Source: Latrodectus hesperus (lineage: Eukaryota > Arthropoda > Arachnida > Araneae > Theridiidae). Taken from it: a DNA stretch of 64,000 bases. The stretch is taken from contig JAJQOW010000233.1 in the NCBI GenBank assembly GCA_037975125.1, positions 85,232-149,231 of the forward strand, given 5' to 3'. Shown here one piece after another: positions 13,831 to 24,889 of this stretch; position 1 is the stretch's first letter, and every line of letters begins with the position of its first letter. The notes under the pieces are model-generated. The model did no database searches and had not been told where the DNA came from. It worked only from the letters and a program-made list of their open reading frames with translations. Position numbers and translations under genes: made by a program.

Positions 13831-16080
13831 AGAGAAGATGAATAAAAATACAAAGTAAGCAAAAGTCTTAGGTTCCGCACACAGCCTTCAGACTATTGTG
13901 GAAGCAAAAAATAAAAGACTTAAGGGGTTCGAAGGCCTGAAACCTATCTCCAAAAGAAAACGCTCACTTAAAGAACACCAATAAAATGTACCAAATTATG
14001 TTATTTTTTCATAAAACATTTTGATTATTTAAACCTACTTTATAGTGATTTTTTAACTTGTAATTCAAGAATACAAATTTTTCATTAATTTGTCCACCAA
14101 ATATAAATACAGAAATGTGTAGATAGGTACTTTGGAAATTAAATGAGTGGAAGCGAATCAGGCTCGTTTGTATAATACAACAAACGAAATCAAGGAATTC
14201 ATAACATCTAGGATTACCTCCTTCATTGTTTATGATTAAGGAGCATGCTTTAGAGAATCTAATACGTAAATTGAAGAAAATGTGTATTAGAAATGGGGAA
14301 AATTTATTATCTGCTGTAGATGATACTATTTGCGAAATGAAGATGGTTAGGAAAGATATATTATACCAAAATTTTAAGCAGCATAAAGGTCAAGTCATTC
14401 TTCATTGGCTTCTAGAGTAGAAAGCCATTGTAGTAAAAGGATGAGTCATATTTCGCAGGCTATAAGTTAAAATTCTCTTACTTTTTTAAGGAATAATTCT
14501 TCATTCCCTCAAATGGGAAAATTGCTGTCTTAAAAGATTTTTCACTGTGTTAAAACTCAATGAAAGTGAATTTTTTTATGAATGGAAAAATAATTTTATG
14601 TACAAGACATTTAAAAATATTTACATTTAATAATGAATTTTCGGAATTAGAGCATTATCTTTTCGCAAAAATATTTTAATTATAGAAATTAAATTTTAAT
14701 TATGATTTGCATTTTTTACCATTGCAAAAAATATTAAAATTTTGAAAAAATTTATATGAAGAAATTTTTTTTTAACATTTCTACTATAATAAATCCAACA
14801 TTCTAATTATTCTCATTATTTTTAAAAACTTGGTTAATTCATTTTTAAATTCTCATAGTCCAAATCTTTCGATATTTGCTTAGAATTTTATAAATTCATG
14901 TATAATTTATTCAATGTCAATAAATTTTCATGTCAAAGAATTCTTATTCTCTTAGTTTGATTTTCATAAGAAATGTTTTTGAAAAAAATAATTTCTAGCA
15001 GTTTAAAATATTGCCATATTAACATTTCTATAATCTCAAGCACTAATCAATGTAAATTTAATGAAAGTATATAAAAGAAGTAGTAATTCTAATACATTTA
15101 TGGCTAAGTACATATCTTGACCTAAAGAAGTGTCTTTTGAAGGCTGAAATAAACTTGTATGATTCATATGCTAGTAATTATTTCTTAAATTTATGTGTCA
15201 CCTTAATATACTTTGAGATTTTTTAAGTAAAGAAAACAACATGAAATTTCACATAGTATTTAACACAGTAAATAAATAAGAAAATATATGGAAAATCTTT
15301 TTTATTGAAAACAATAAACTATATATTTCCTAATTATACAACATTAAAATGAAAAGAATATTTCAAATATATAACAAATTATTTTTAAATAGCTTTAATT
15401 TTCTATTTTTTGCATTATTACATTTTTTAAAATATGATCATCATTATAACTTTCTTACTGTAATCTTTTAACAAGTATTAGTTGAAGCACACACAATTTT
15501 CATAATGTTAGAAACATGACGTTTTCCGCAATCAAACTTGAAAAAAATTCTAATAATCTAAAATTATAAAGTATTATGTTGAATGCAAGGACCCTCTCTC
15601 ACTCCATAAAACACGGAGTCTCCAACTCTAAGCCCGCATGGACCATAGACCCCGTTGATAAGTCTAGATGGGCTTGTTGCTTGTTCCCAACGATAAAGTA
15701 ATTCAGCTTTCCCGTTTCCCATAAAATGCTATGCAAATTTCTTTTGCTTTCTCAAAATTAATGACTAACACATCGAAATTTGAAAGCGCAGGAAAACGAG
15801 TTGCATTCTCACAGATACCAGCACAAAGTAAAATATAGCTGATCTCTTTTCCACTTGCCACAAATCTTCGCCTCTCTAATTTTCCACTCCTTAAATAAAA
15901 TGAATCGGTTCACTTTTATGGTTGCCGTACAACAAAGTAATTTTTCCGAAACTCTGTGGCAAGAAAATCGCATTGAAATAACATTCATTCGTCTGAGCTA
16001 CTTCTTTTACGATTCGTGGTTTCTAAGTTTATATTTTTAATATAGCATTTACTTTGTATTATTTCCCCCATTGTTTATAA
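13831..16080. other. AT-rich stretch, no recognised gene
   Basis: Contains a 64-codon frame at 14226-14420 of plausible composition but no family I know. A less AT-rich patch at 15590-15860 may be the left flank of the hAT element that follows. No tRNA or terminal repeat was recognised. Confidence 0.4.
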
Positions 16081-16081
16081 T

Positions 16082-17165
16082 ATGAGTGAATCAAGGAAAA
16101 GACAACGTACCTATAATTTCAATTCCAAATGGGTTGAATCCTATTGCTCAGTTTATTCAAAACGTAAATGTGGTTGCTGTTTTCATAGAAAGAGTGAAGC
16201 GCTGCCAAGAATACACAATATTGAGCGTCACTTCCAAACAGTTCATTCCATTTTTAATTCGAGCTTTCCACTTAAATCAGGATTCCGAGAAAAAGAAGAT
16301 AGATCAGTTAAAATCAAATCTTTAGGTTCAATAATCAATTTTTCAAGAAATGATTAATTTCTGAAAATACCATTATTACTTTTCTAAAAATTTCTCTTAT
16401 GCTGGCAAAGAAAGAAAAACTCTTCCAGGATGGTGAGTTGTTACAGGAAGCATTTCTTACTGGCACTGATTTTTATGTCAGGAATTTTCTAACAAACGTG
16501 AAATCATGTCAGCAATACAATACTTATAGTTATAGGATAATACTGTTATAAGAAAATTAGGAACGATTTCGAAAGATATGCAAAAGCAGTTAATGAGTGA
16601 TTTGGAAACATGTGAGTGGTTCTGACATCAATTTGACGATTCTAAAGACAGAGGTGTCACAGCACAATAAGCAGTTATGGTGAGAATGGCATATATTAAA
16701 TTTACAGTAAAAGAAGAGCTACTAAAAATATTATCCATTAAGAATGGATAACAGGTCAGAATATTTACTAAACGCTTATAGCAAATGCAAGTTTGATAAA
16801 TATGCCTCTCCAGAATCTATCTATGATAAACACCTTTAGGGCACCATCAATAATGGGAAACGTGAATGATTTTATTGATCTCTCTATAAAAGATTTCAAG
16901 TCATATCCCTGCATTATCCGTATGTAAGTTTTGGGTTGTGATGTACAACCATTTGGACGCGTAATGAAAATTGTTGCCAAAATAAAGAACTTAATTCAAG
17001 CAGCTCCTTTTTAACATCTACTATACAGACACCTGTTAAAAAAATCCTGATGATTCTCTGATCTCATTTTACTGAAGTTAGCTGGCTCAGTAAAGGCAAA
17101 TAACTAGATATATTTATACATTTAGTTGAAGACATAAAAACTTACTTGCAGACAAAATCCCAATA
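16082..17165 (+). pseudogene. Dead hAT transposase, GTF2IRD2/BED-type
   Basis: Starts MSESRKRQRTYNFNSKWVES. It continues with a degenerate BED-like zinc finger (KCGCCFHRKS, then HNIERHFQTVH) and, through many stops and frameshifts, recognisable hAT blocks. These are LMLAKKEKLFQDGELLQEAFLT near 16400, AIQYNTYSYR-like sequence near 16510, MQKQLMSDLETCEWF-like sequence near 16580, AVMVRMAYIKFTVKEELL near 16680, and a final VSWLSKGK with VEDIKTYLQ near 17080-17150. This order is that of the hAT transposases domesticated in vertebrates as GTF2IRD2-type proteins. The C-terminal dimerisation region is not seen, so the copy is also truncated. It lies just upstream of an unrelated Tc1 relic. Confidence 0.85.
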
Positions 17166-17483
17166 TTCTTAGAATTAACGTATTGCTTTTCGTAAGTAGT
17201 TTGATCTTTCTTAACAGATATAATGAAATATTTAAATACACTTATGTCTTTAAATTAAGGATAATCACACAGAAATTGAACTCTGAAGAAAAAGATTCAC
17301 ACGTGTAGAATTATCACACGCATCTTGAAGAATAATATGCAAATTACAAAAAATCAACAGATGGAGCTGATGATACGTCCCAACGACGAGAATGTAAGAG
17401 AGGGGTATATAAGTAATGTATGAAAAGAAGTAAAATTGTTCACAAGTGCTTTAAAAGCCTATCAGTGCAATAACCGTATAGTT
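17166..17483. other. Spacer between hAT and Tc1 relics
   Basis: Probably holds the decayed 3' part of the hAT element and the 5' end of the Tc1 element. I could not delimit either terminal repeat. Confidence 0.4.
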
Positions 17484-18470
17484 ATGGCACTAAGTAAGCA
17501 TTTGAATGATGTTTTACGTGGTAGAATTATCGCCCGTCTAGAATGTACCCAGTTGGAAGTATCCAAGGAAATTGAAATCACCCTGTGTATCATTTCTAGG
17601 CTTTGCAACGGTTCCAAAATGATGGAAATGTGAAAAGACGTTACACCACAGGTCGACCCGAGTTACAAAGCCTAATGAGAACCGGTATTTGGCAGTTACA
17701 GCCAAAAGAAACAGACGGATCACAGCATCAGACCAGTCTCGTCAGCCCTCTTCAGCTACTGGTACGACAGTACCGTGTACAGACGCTTAGGGCACACTGT
17801 CCTATATGCTCGTATGCCTTTCAGATGTGTTCCATATATCGCAACTCACTGTCACCAGTGGTTAGCCTGGAGTACAGAGCATGCATTATGGCACCGCGAC
17901 AGTGGTCTTGGGTGATAATTTCTGACCAGTCAAGGTTTAGCTTTTAGTCTGATTCTCGCCAGACTTTCATATGGAGAGGTCCAGGTACCCATTACCATCA
18001 AGAGAACACCATTGAAAGACACCGTTACGGTAGTGCAGGATTGCTCCTTTGGGGAGAAATTATTCTGGGTCCCAGAACTAACTTGCCTGTTCAGAATGTA
18101 ACCATGACAGACCAAATCTATTGGGATCATTCTGCAACAACATGTATATTTGTTTCGTGGTGCCATGGTTGCAGAATTTCTGTTTAGGGGTAACAAAGCT
18201 CGTCATTACCATGCAAACATTGTAGACGAAGGCCTTCAATTGGAAAATATCAACCGTATGGACTGGCCAGCATATTCACCGGACTTGAATCCAATAGAGC
18301 ATGTGTGGGGCATGCTTTGACGATGAATTGCAGTCCGTCAACCCCCGCCCACAAGTCTACTGGAACATTTGAGAGCTTTGCTTGATGAATGATTTTATAT
18401 TTCCCAAGATCAGATCAATAGTTGTATACTCAGCTTGCCTAGGCGTTGTACGATCTGATTTGCATCGTCT
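17484..18470 (+). pseudogene. Tc1-family transposase, near full length, frameshifted
   Basis: Begins MALSKHLNDVLRGRIIARLE, the paired-type helix-turn-helix of a Tc1 lineage, then RFQNDGN and GRP (the linker/AT-hook region). Blocks in order include RPVSSALF-like residues, ISDQSRFSF (the TDESRFSL block with the first catalytic Asp) near 17930, ENTIERHRYGSAGLLLWGEI in a shifted frame near 18000-18060, and NMYICFVVPWLQN-like residues. The well-kept MDWPAYSPDLNPIEHVW lies near 18258-18310, followed by LPRRCTI-like residues near 18440. Several frameshifts and stops inactivate it. Length is about that of a normal 340-residue Tc1 transposase, so it is decayed rather than deleted. Confidence 0.85.
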
Positions 18471-18945
18471 GGGGGTATACTATATATTAACCATCATACC
18501 AACCATGTTATATTGGTTTTTGAAAATAGGTTCTTCTTTGAAATTTGCTCCAGGGAGTAACAATCACATATTTTATTAATGATGCAAAACTTAAAGCATC
18601 TTTTTTGCTCTTTACCTTTTGCTTAATAAATAGACTTTAGAAATAAGTCACATTTGTTTTGTTTTGTCTCATTCTTAATATATGGACACGAGTGTAATTT
18701 AAACTTACAACTGCATTTAAAGGGTATAGCAAGAATGATAATTGTTATAAAATAGTTCATAGCTAAGCTCGTCAGGATATCACATCTATATAACCATCAT
18801 AAATAAAGACTTAAGCATTTTCTTATCAGGGAAAAAATGAGATTAGACAGGAATATTTACTTACCAACATTTGCAATGAACTTATAAATCTTCAATTTCA
18901 ATTTAAAAAGCGCTTTCAATTTTATTACATCATCGAGTTCATAAT
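18471..18945. other. Spacer, nothing seen
   Basis: AT-rich sequence between the Tc1 relic and the truncated LINE. A decayed Tc1 3' terminal repeat may lie here but I could not identify it. Confidence 0.4.
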
Positions 18946-20420
18946 CAGTTTTTTTTTGTGTAAATCTTTTTACCAGAAATCTATTATTAAAAATCTTCCT
19001 GATAATTATATTACACATATTACCAACATCTTCAATTCCTGTCTAAATATAAATTACTTTCCTGATTACTGGAAAGAAGCTGAAATAATTTTGTTTCCTA
19101 AGCCGGGAAAAGATCCTACGAATCCAGAAAATCACCGTCCCATTAAACTCCTACCAACATTATCTAAAATCTTCGAACGTATCATTTACAATAGACTTAA
19201 AACTTACATAAACTTAATCCCAATCGAACAATTTGGCTTCAGACAAGATCTATCAACTACCAAACAACTTATCAGAATATGCGAATTCATTGGCAAAGGA
19301 ATGTATCTTAAAGAACACTCAGCTTTTCTTATGTTAGATGTTGCCAAAGCCTTTGATAGGGTTTGGCATCAAGGCCTCATCTACAAGTTATTACGAATCG
19401 GAATTGCCCATAATATTGTGTTTATCATAAATAACTATCTAAATCGTAGAAAATTTCATATCAAACTTAATAATTGTATCTCCACCACCAGACTAATAAA
19501 TGCCGGCGTCCCGCAGGAAGCATTTTAGGTCCTATCTTATACTTATTTTACACAGCCGACTTCCCAATAAATGATGACAGACACAGTCTAACTGCATTTT
19601 ATGCTGATGACACCGGAATCGTTGTTAGATCTAAAAATCCCAACTATGCTATTTCCAAACTACAAAATATTATTACTGACATTGAAACCTGGTGCGAAAA
19701 TTGGAAAATTTCTATTAATGCTTCCAAATCTAAACTTCTTGTCATTAGCAGAAAACAGGAAAACATAAAATTCACATTCAACTTTATATTTTTGGACAAC
19801 CCATAGAAAATGTAACTAAAGCTAAATACCTTGGACTTCTCATCAACAATAGACTTACCTGGACTGCTCATATTAAATCTAAAATTACTGCCGATTGGCA
19901 CGCATATCATAAACTCAGATCATTAATTGGACCACATTCAAAATTAAATCTAAAGCTTAAAAGGCTTCTATATATTACTACTATCAGACCTATCATCACG
20001 TATGCTTCCCCTGCCTGGTGTTCATTTACTAAACAAGACTTGAAATTATTAAACACCTTCCAAAACAAAGTCCTTCGAAGAATTATAAATGCCCCTTACT
20101 TTGTAAGAAATAAAAACATTCAAAATGATCTTAAACTAGAAGATTTATCTCAATTCATTCAAAAACTAAATATCAACTTTTACAAGCAAGCATCCAAGTG
20201 CCAAGCTGGAAATTTTGATCAACTTTTCGAAACTTATATCCTCCTTGGGGATGCTCACGTCAGACCAATTGCGGCCTTTTTCTCATCCGATGCAATTCTC
20301 TCCAAGGCTTTTGCCTAATTCTTTACCTTCATATTCACATTCATTTAATTTCTTTCTCTTAACTTTTCAAACTCAGATTAATGAGTAGACGCCTTCGGGC
20401 AGGCACTCAGTTACTTACAA
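18946..20420 (+). mobile_element. 5'-truncated jockey-clade LINE
   Basis: The 3' half of a jockey ORF2 starting inside the RT fingers (IFNSCLNINYFPDYWKEAEI). It shows FPKPGKDPTNPENHRPI, FGFRQDLSTTKQL, MLDVAKAFDRVWHQGL, GVPQ, YADDTGIV and WCENWKISIN, then YLGLLINNRLTW, RPIITYASPAWC and the C-terminal RPIAAFFSSDAIL before the stop at 20318. Two frameshifts are visible: loss of one G in the GGG of the PQGS codons near 19516, and a change in the T run near 19790. The 3' tail contains GCCTTCGGGC at 20391-20400. The family is close to the near-complete minus-strand copy at 22-26 kb but not the same sequence. 5' truncation is the normal outcome of target-primed reverse transcription. Confidence 0.93.
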
Positions 20421-21554
20421 TCAACAAAACAGAACCACAAATCTATGTTTTCTAACAGATATAACAAAGAACCTGAATGAACTAAACTAGAAGTTACAAG
20501 GTGAAAACAATTTGATTCCCGATTGTTATCAAGACAAAAGCTCTTGTAGAAGATTCAGCTTAAAGAAAATCAATTGGAGCCAAACAATTTGTTTCATTTT
20601 CAATTATTAAATGACTGTAAAAGTGACAATAAAAACTTTTTCGTTAATATAATTTGTAATATCTTAATATATTCAAACAAAAAATTAAGCTGATTGTTTA
20701 AAAATAGAAATTATATAATCTCGTCAATTTTATATTTTAATTATCTTTGAAAATCTTAAAAACTGCAATCGAGTAACTTGAAAATTTACTTAAAACAGAT
20801 ATAAATTCTGAAAACCAATATAAATAACAAATGTTTATAAGTTTATATATTGATTGAAATTTCTGTATGAAAATTTATAAGTTCGAAATTATTCACAGAA
20901 AAACTGTAGAGGAAGTACTTTACATTTCCTTGCCTCATACTAGAAATTAAAGCATTTCAGGCAAAAACAAAATTTGCAATTAATGAAATGTATTATCATA
21001 AATAAAAAGATTTATTTTTTATAGATTATCACATAAGCTTTTTTTATTAACATTTATATGAATACTTACTTATAAATGATGAAGATTTAAATTAACATTA
21101 ATTATATTTAATTAATTATGTGTAATTATATAAAATATTATAGATTAATTAATTGTTCATTTATTAATTACTAATTTAGTTTTTTTAAATTTATTTAAAA
21201 ATCTTAAAAAAAATAAAGATAAAAAACCGGTAAAGAAATTGTTACTAGAAAAGTAACTAGAATTAAGAATTCATCTTTAAATGGAGTTTTAACCTCTTTT
21301 TACTCGAAACCACTAACAGTAAAGGAGAAACTAATACAAAAAGTGGTGAAATCATGTCGTACTTTAATGGAAGGATTTATTTTTTAATATATATTTTTCT
21401 ATATATTAATTTATAACATATTTTTTATGTGACAATAACCTTAAAACTTAAAAAAGGTAAGAAAGAAGAATTCTACATTATGTCGTGAAAAGATAAATTC
21501 CACTTTTTATCTTTCCCTCTCAGAGAAAAGAAGCCAAAATCAAACACTTGACAT
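20421..21554. other. AT-rich stretch, nothing seen
   Basis: No recognisable coding or RNA gene signals, only A/T-rich low-complexity sequence. Confidence 0.5.
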
Positions 21555-21854
21555 CAAGAATCAAGAATCAAATAGTAAAACCAGAGCCTTTAGCAGCGAA
21601 GCTGCTTTTACTCTTTCATCTGAAATGGGATGTCGTGGAATGAGAGGAAAAAGTGGCGAGTGGGAGGAGTCATGATAGTAGAAGGAGAGGAGGAAGGGGT
21701 CCGGCAAGAATCAAGAATCAAATAGTAAAACCAGAGCCTTTAGCAGCGAAGCTGCTTTTACTCTTTCATCTGAAATGGGATGTCGTGGAATGAGAGGAAA
21801 AAGTGGCGAGTGGGAGGAGTCATGATAGTAGAAGGAGAGGAGGAAGGGGTCCGG
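21555..21854 (+). repeat. Perfect 2 x 150-bp tandem duplication
   Basis: Positions 21555-21704 and 21705-21854 are identical over all 150 bases as I read them. The unit is much more GC-rich than its surroundings. It starts with CAAGAATCAAGAATC, carries the hairpin AGCAGCGAAGCTGCT, and ends in the purine-rich GAGGAGGAAGGGGTCCGG. Another 50 bp of similar GC-rich sequence follows (GAGCCGGCAGTCGAAAAG). No protein is encoded. It could be a piece of an LTR or of a retroelement regulatory region with a duplicated module, or a recent slippage or assembly duplication. Confidence 0.9.
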
Positions 21855-21919
21855 GGAAGGCGGACGGTCTCTGATTAGTCGGCATCAGTTGAGCCGGCAG
21901 TCGAAAAGAGAGTGCGAAT

Positions 21920-22162
21920 TCTGAAAAATTATTTTTTATATAAAAACAACTTTACAGGGGCAAATGAGAAAATCTCAATCTAGTTTATCAGATATAAGTA
22001 AATAACAAAGTAGCAAAAGCTATTCCAAATAATTGAAATTAGAAAGAAAAATTTCGAATATATAAGTAAGCACTGAATAAAAGTAAAAGCAATATGTACA
22101 ATAAAAGAACAGAATCTAGATTAAAATATATACAAGATTAAAATATATACAAGAGTACTGAA
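21920..22162 (-). other. Probable 3' UTR/tail region of the minus-strand jockey
   Basis: Downstream (leftward) of the ORF2 stop. It includes a short tandem repeat, AAAATATATACAAGA twice around 22123-22155, of the kind seen in LINE tails. The exact 3' end and the target-site duplication could not be fixed. Confidence 0.4.
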
Positions 22163-24889
22163 TTATGGAACTACTGTAGACAGGCTAGACATTGTGGCGT
22201 TGCTAAGATAATGCGCTGCAATGGGTCGTAGTTTAATATCATCAGATGAGTTAATGCAATTAAATAATTCATTAAAATTTGCTTCTGAGCAGTTCTCGGC
22301 TTTGTTGAAAAAGTTTATGTTTCTCTTCGCAAAGTATTGTTCAAAAGTATCCAATTTTAAGTCTCTTCTAATGGCTGAGTTCTTTAGGTATCTAGGGGCT
22401 CCAAGAATATTTCGCAGAGTTTTATTTTGAAATCTGTTAAGTAGTAGCATTGTTGATTTATCAATTGCGCACCAGGCAGGAGAGGCATAGGTGAGGATGG
22501 AAAGTATCATTGTTGTATATAGTAGTTTTTTCATTTTTGCGTTTGTTTTGCTGTAATAGCCCATGATGGGTCTAAGTTTGAATAGCATTCCTTTGGCTTT
22601 ATTGATGATGTTTGTGACATGAGGCTTCCATTTAAGGTGTTGGTTGATGGTGAGACCCAGATAGTTTGCATTGTTGACTATGGGGATTTTATCATTTTAC
22701 ATTAACAGGTCAGATGTTCTATTGCTTCTAGTGCTTGGTCTTTTAATAATGAGAAGATTGGATTTGCTAGTGTTTATTTGGACTTTCCAAGTGGAGCACC
22801 ACTCTTCAACTGTATTTAATTTCTTTTGAAGTTTACGGATAGCTAGCTCAATTGATTTGGATTTAACTATTATGCCAGTGTCGTCGGCGTAATATGCAGT
22901 GATGCTATTGTGGTCCAATCTATTAACAGGGAAATCAACAGTGTAAAACAGGTAGAGAATTGGTCCTAGTATGCTGCCCTGAGGAACTCTGGCTTTGATG
23001 TTTCTTTGTGATGATAGACATTTATTATTTCTAATGAAAAACGATCTGTTAAGTAAGTAGTTTTTTATGAGGAGTATCATATGTGCATTGAAGTTTAAAT
23101 TTTTTATCTTGTAAATTAGACCTTCATGCCATAGTCTATCAATTGCTTTTGCAACGTCAAGCATCACAAAAGCAGAGTTTTCTTTGTTCTTTAGTCCTCT
23201 GCTGATGAATTCAATGATTCTAAGGAGTTGCTTAGTGGTACTGAGTTCCCTGCGGAAACCATACTGCTCATTTGGAAGCTTGTTCATATAAATTTGAAGA
23301 CGATTATAAATGATCTTTTCAAAAAGCTTTCCCAGTGATGAGAGGAGACTGATAGGGCGATAATTGTTTGGTATAGTGAGATCTTTATGAGGTTTGGGGA
23401 TCATGATAATAATGGCTTCTTACCAAGTTTTAGGGAAGTAGCTGAGATGAAGGCATGAGTTGAAAATAAGCGAAAGTTGATTGATAATATTGTCCGGAAA
23501 TGATTTAATCATTTTGTTTGTAATGCAGTCCTTGCCAGGTGATTTTTTGATGTTCAAGCGTTTAATAATAGCACAAAGTTCTTCAGAGGTGGTGGGTTCT
23601 AGTCCCGAGTCATCTAAGTTAGTTCTATTAATTTCCCTGTAGGTATTATTGATAATGTCTTCAAAATTTTTATCGGTTTCAGTGTTGTTTAATTTAAACT
23701 GGTCCTCCATGCTGTCCGCAAAGGCCTCTGCCTTTTCAAAATCTGTATAGACTAACCCCCTTTCACCTATCAGAGGTTTGCAGGTTTGAGTCCTGTGCTT
23801 CATGTTTCTGGCTATTTTCCAGACGGAGTTATCTTCAGTATTCAGTGATTTAATCATTGCTTCCCATTGTTGATTCTTATGAATAGAGCATTTTTCTTTA
23901 ATAAGTCTATTGAGATTGTTAATTGCAGTTTTATAAATAGGATTGAGCGTTTTCCTGTATTTTTTCCTAATGCGATTTCTGGTTTTCATTAGTTCTCTTG
24001 TTTCTTGAGGAATCTTGTGATAATTATGAATGTATTTAACCTCCTCAGTGGCATCTTTTAGAGCTGTGGATAATTCTGTATTTAGAGATTGAATAGAGAT
24101 ATCAATGTCTATGGTGTTATTAATGGCAGGGGCAGTCCAGTTTCTAGTGAGTAAGATATTATGAAAAAGGTTCCAGTTTGTTCTATTGGTGGTGGTGGGA
24201 GGAATACTTTTGCTAATGTTGATGGTAGATATTGTCGGGAGATGATCTGAGCTCAGATCATTGCATACATCAGAAGCAATGTGGAAATTGGTGTTTGTTA
24301 AGATGTTGTCCAGGATGTCAGGGATTTGTGCTTGAAAAGTTGGGTAGTAGGTTGGTTCCATAGGGGAGAAGACTTTAAGTTGATTATTGTTGATTAAATC
24401 GCACAGTTGTTTGCCATTATTGTTGGTTGCCCTGCAACCCCAGTGTCTGTTTTTGCAGTTGTAATCTCCTAAAGAGATGGTTTTGTAGTTTCCAGAAAAT
24501 AGGTGTTCGATATCTTTCTGTGTTAATTTTCTATGTGGTGGGTTGTAGACTGCCGAGAATTTAATGTTCGTGCCAGCATTGAGTCCAGTGATCACTGAGA
24601 CTTCCTCGTAGCCTTCATCACTTTTATTGCTGTATAGGGTTGATGGAATAGCTCTTTTAACATAAAGAATCACCCCACCTCCCCTATAGGGTAATCTATA
24701 AGTGACATAAGCTTTGTAGTTATTTATGTTATAATTTCGACTGCTATTAGAATGAGTCTCTGTGACAGCACAGATGTCCAGGTCTTTACTTGTAATAAAG
24801 TTTTTAAACTCCTCAAATTTGTTAGCAAGGTTGTTGGCATTCCAGTTTCCAATTTGCAGTAGTTCTAGTGAGATGGAATTATTAGTCAT
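22163..24889 (-). pseudogene. Jockey LINE ORF2: endonuclease plus reverse transcriptase
   Basis: One continuous frame of 909 codons, interrupted only by two in-frame TAA codons (23420-23422 and 22697-22699). The N-terminal AP-type endonuclease shows GNWNANNLANKF, AVTETHSN (catalytic Glu), GGGVILYVKR, YNPPHR, GDYNCKNRHWG and SSDHLPT (catalytic Asp-His). A linker leads to the RT: KSPGKDCI, IPKPHKDLTIPNNYRPISL, YGFRRELSTTKQL, MLDVAKAIDRLWHEGL, VPQGSILGPILYLFYT, YYADDTGI (catalytic Asp pair) and WCSTWKVQIN, then YLGLTINQHLKW, TYASPAWC and RPIAAHYLSNATM. There is no RNase H, as usual in the jockey clade. The first stop sits where the related copy at 19 kb has Lys (WKEA), so AAA to TAA is the likely change. 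The start ATG overlaps the ORF1 stop. Otherwise intact, this is a young insertion. Confidence 0.95.

Noticed and set aside
21600..21910. Solo LTR
   Set aside because: GC-rich duplicated segment resembles LTR sequence, but I found no TG...CA termini with a target duplication and no primer-binding site, so I list only the duplication.
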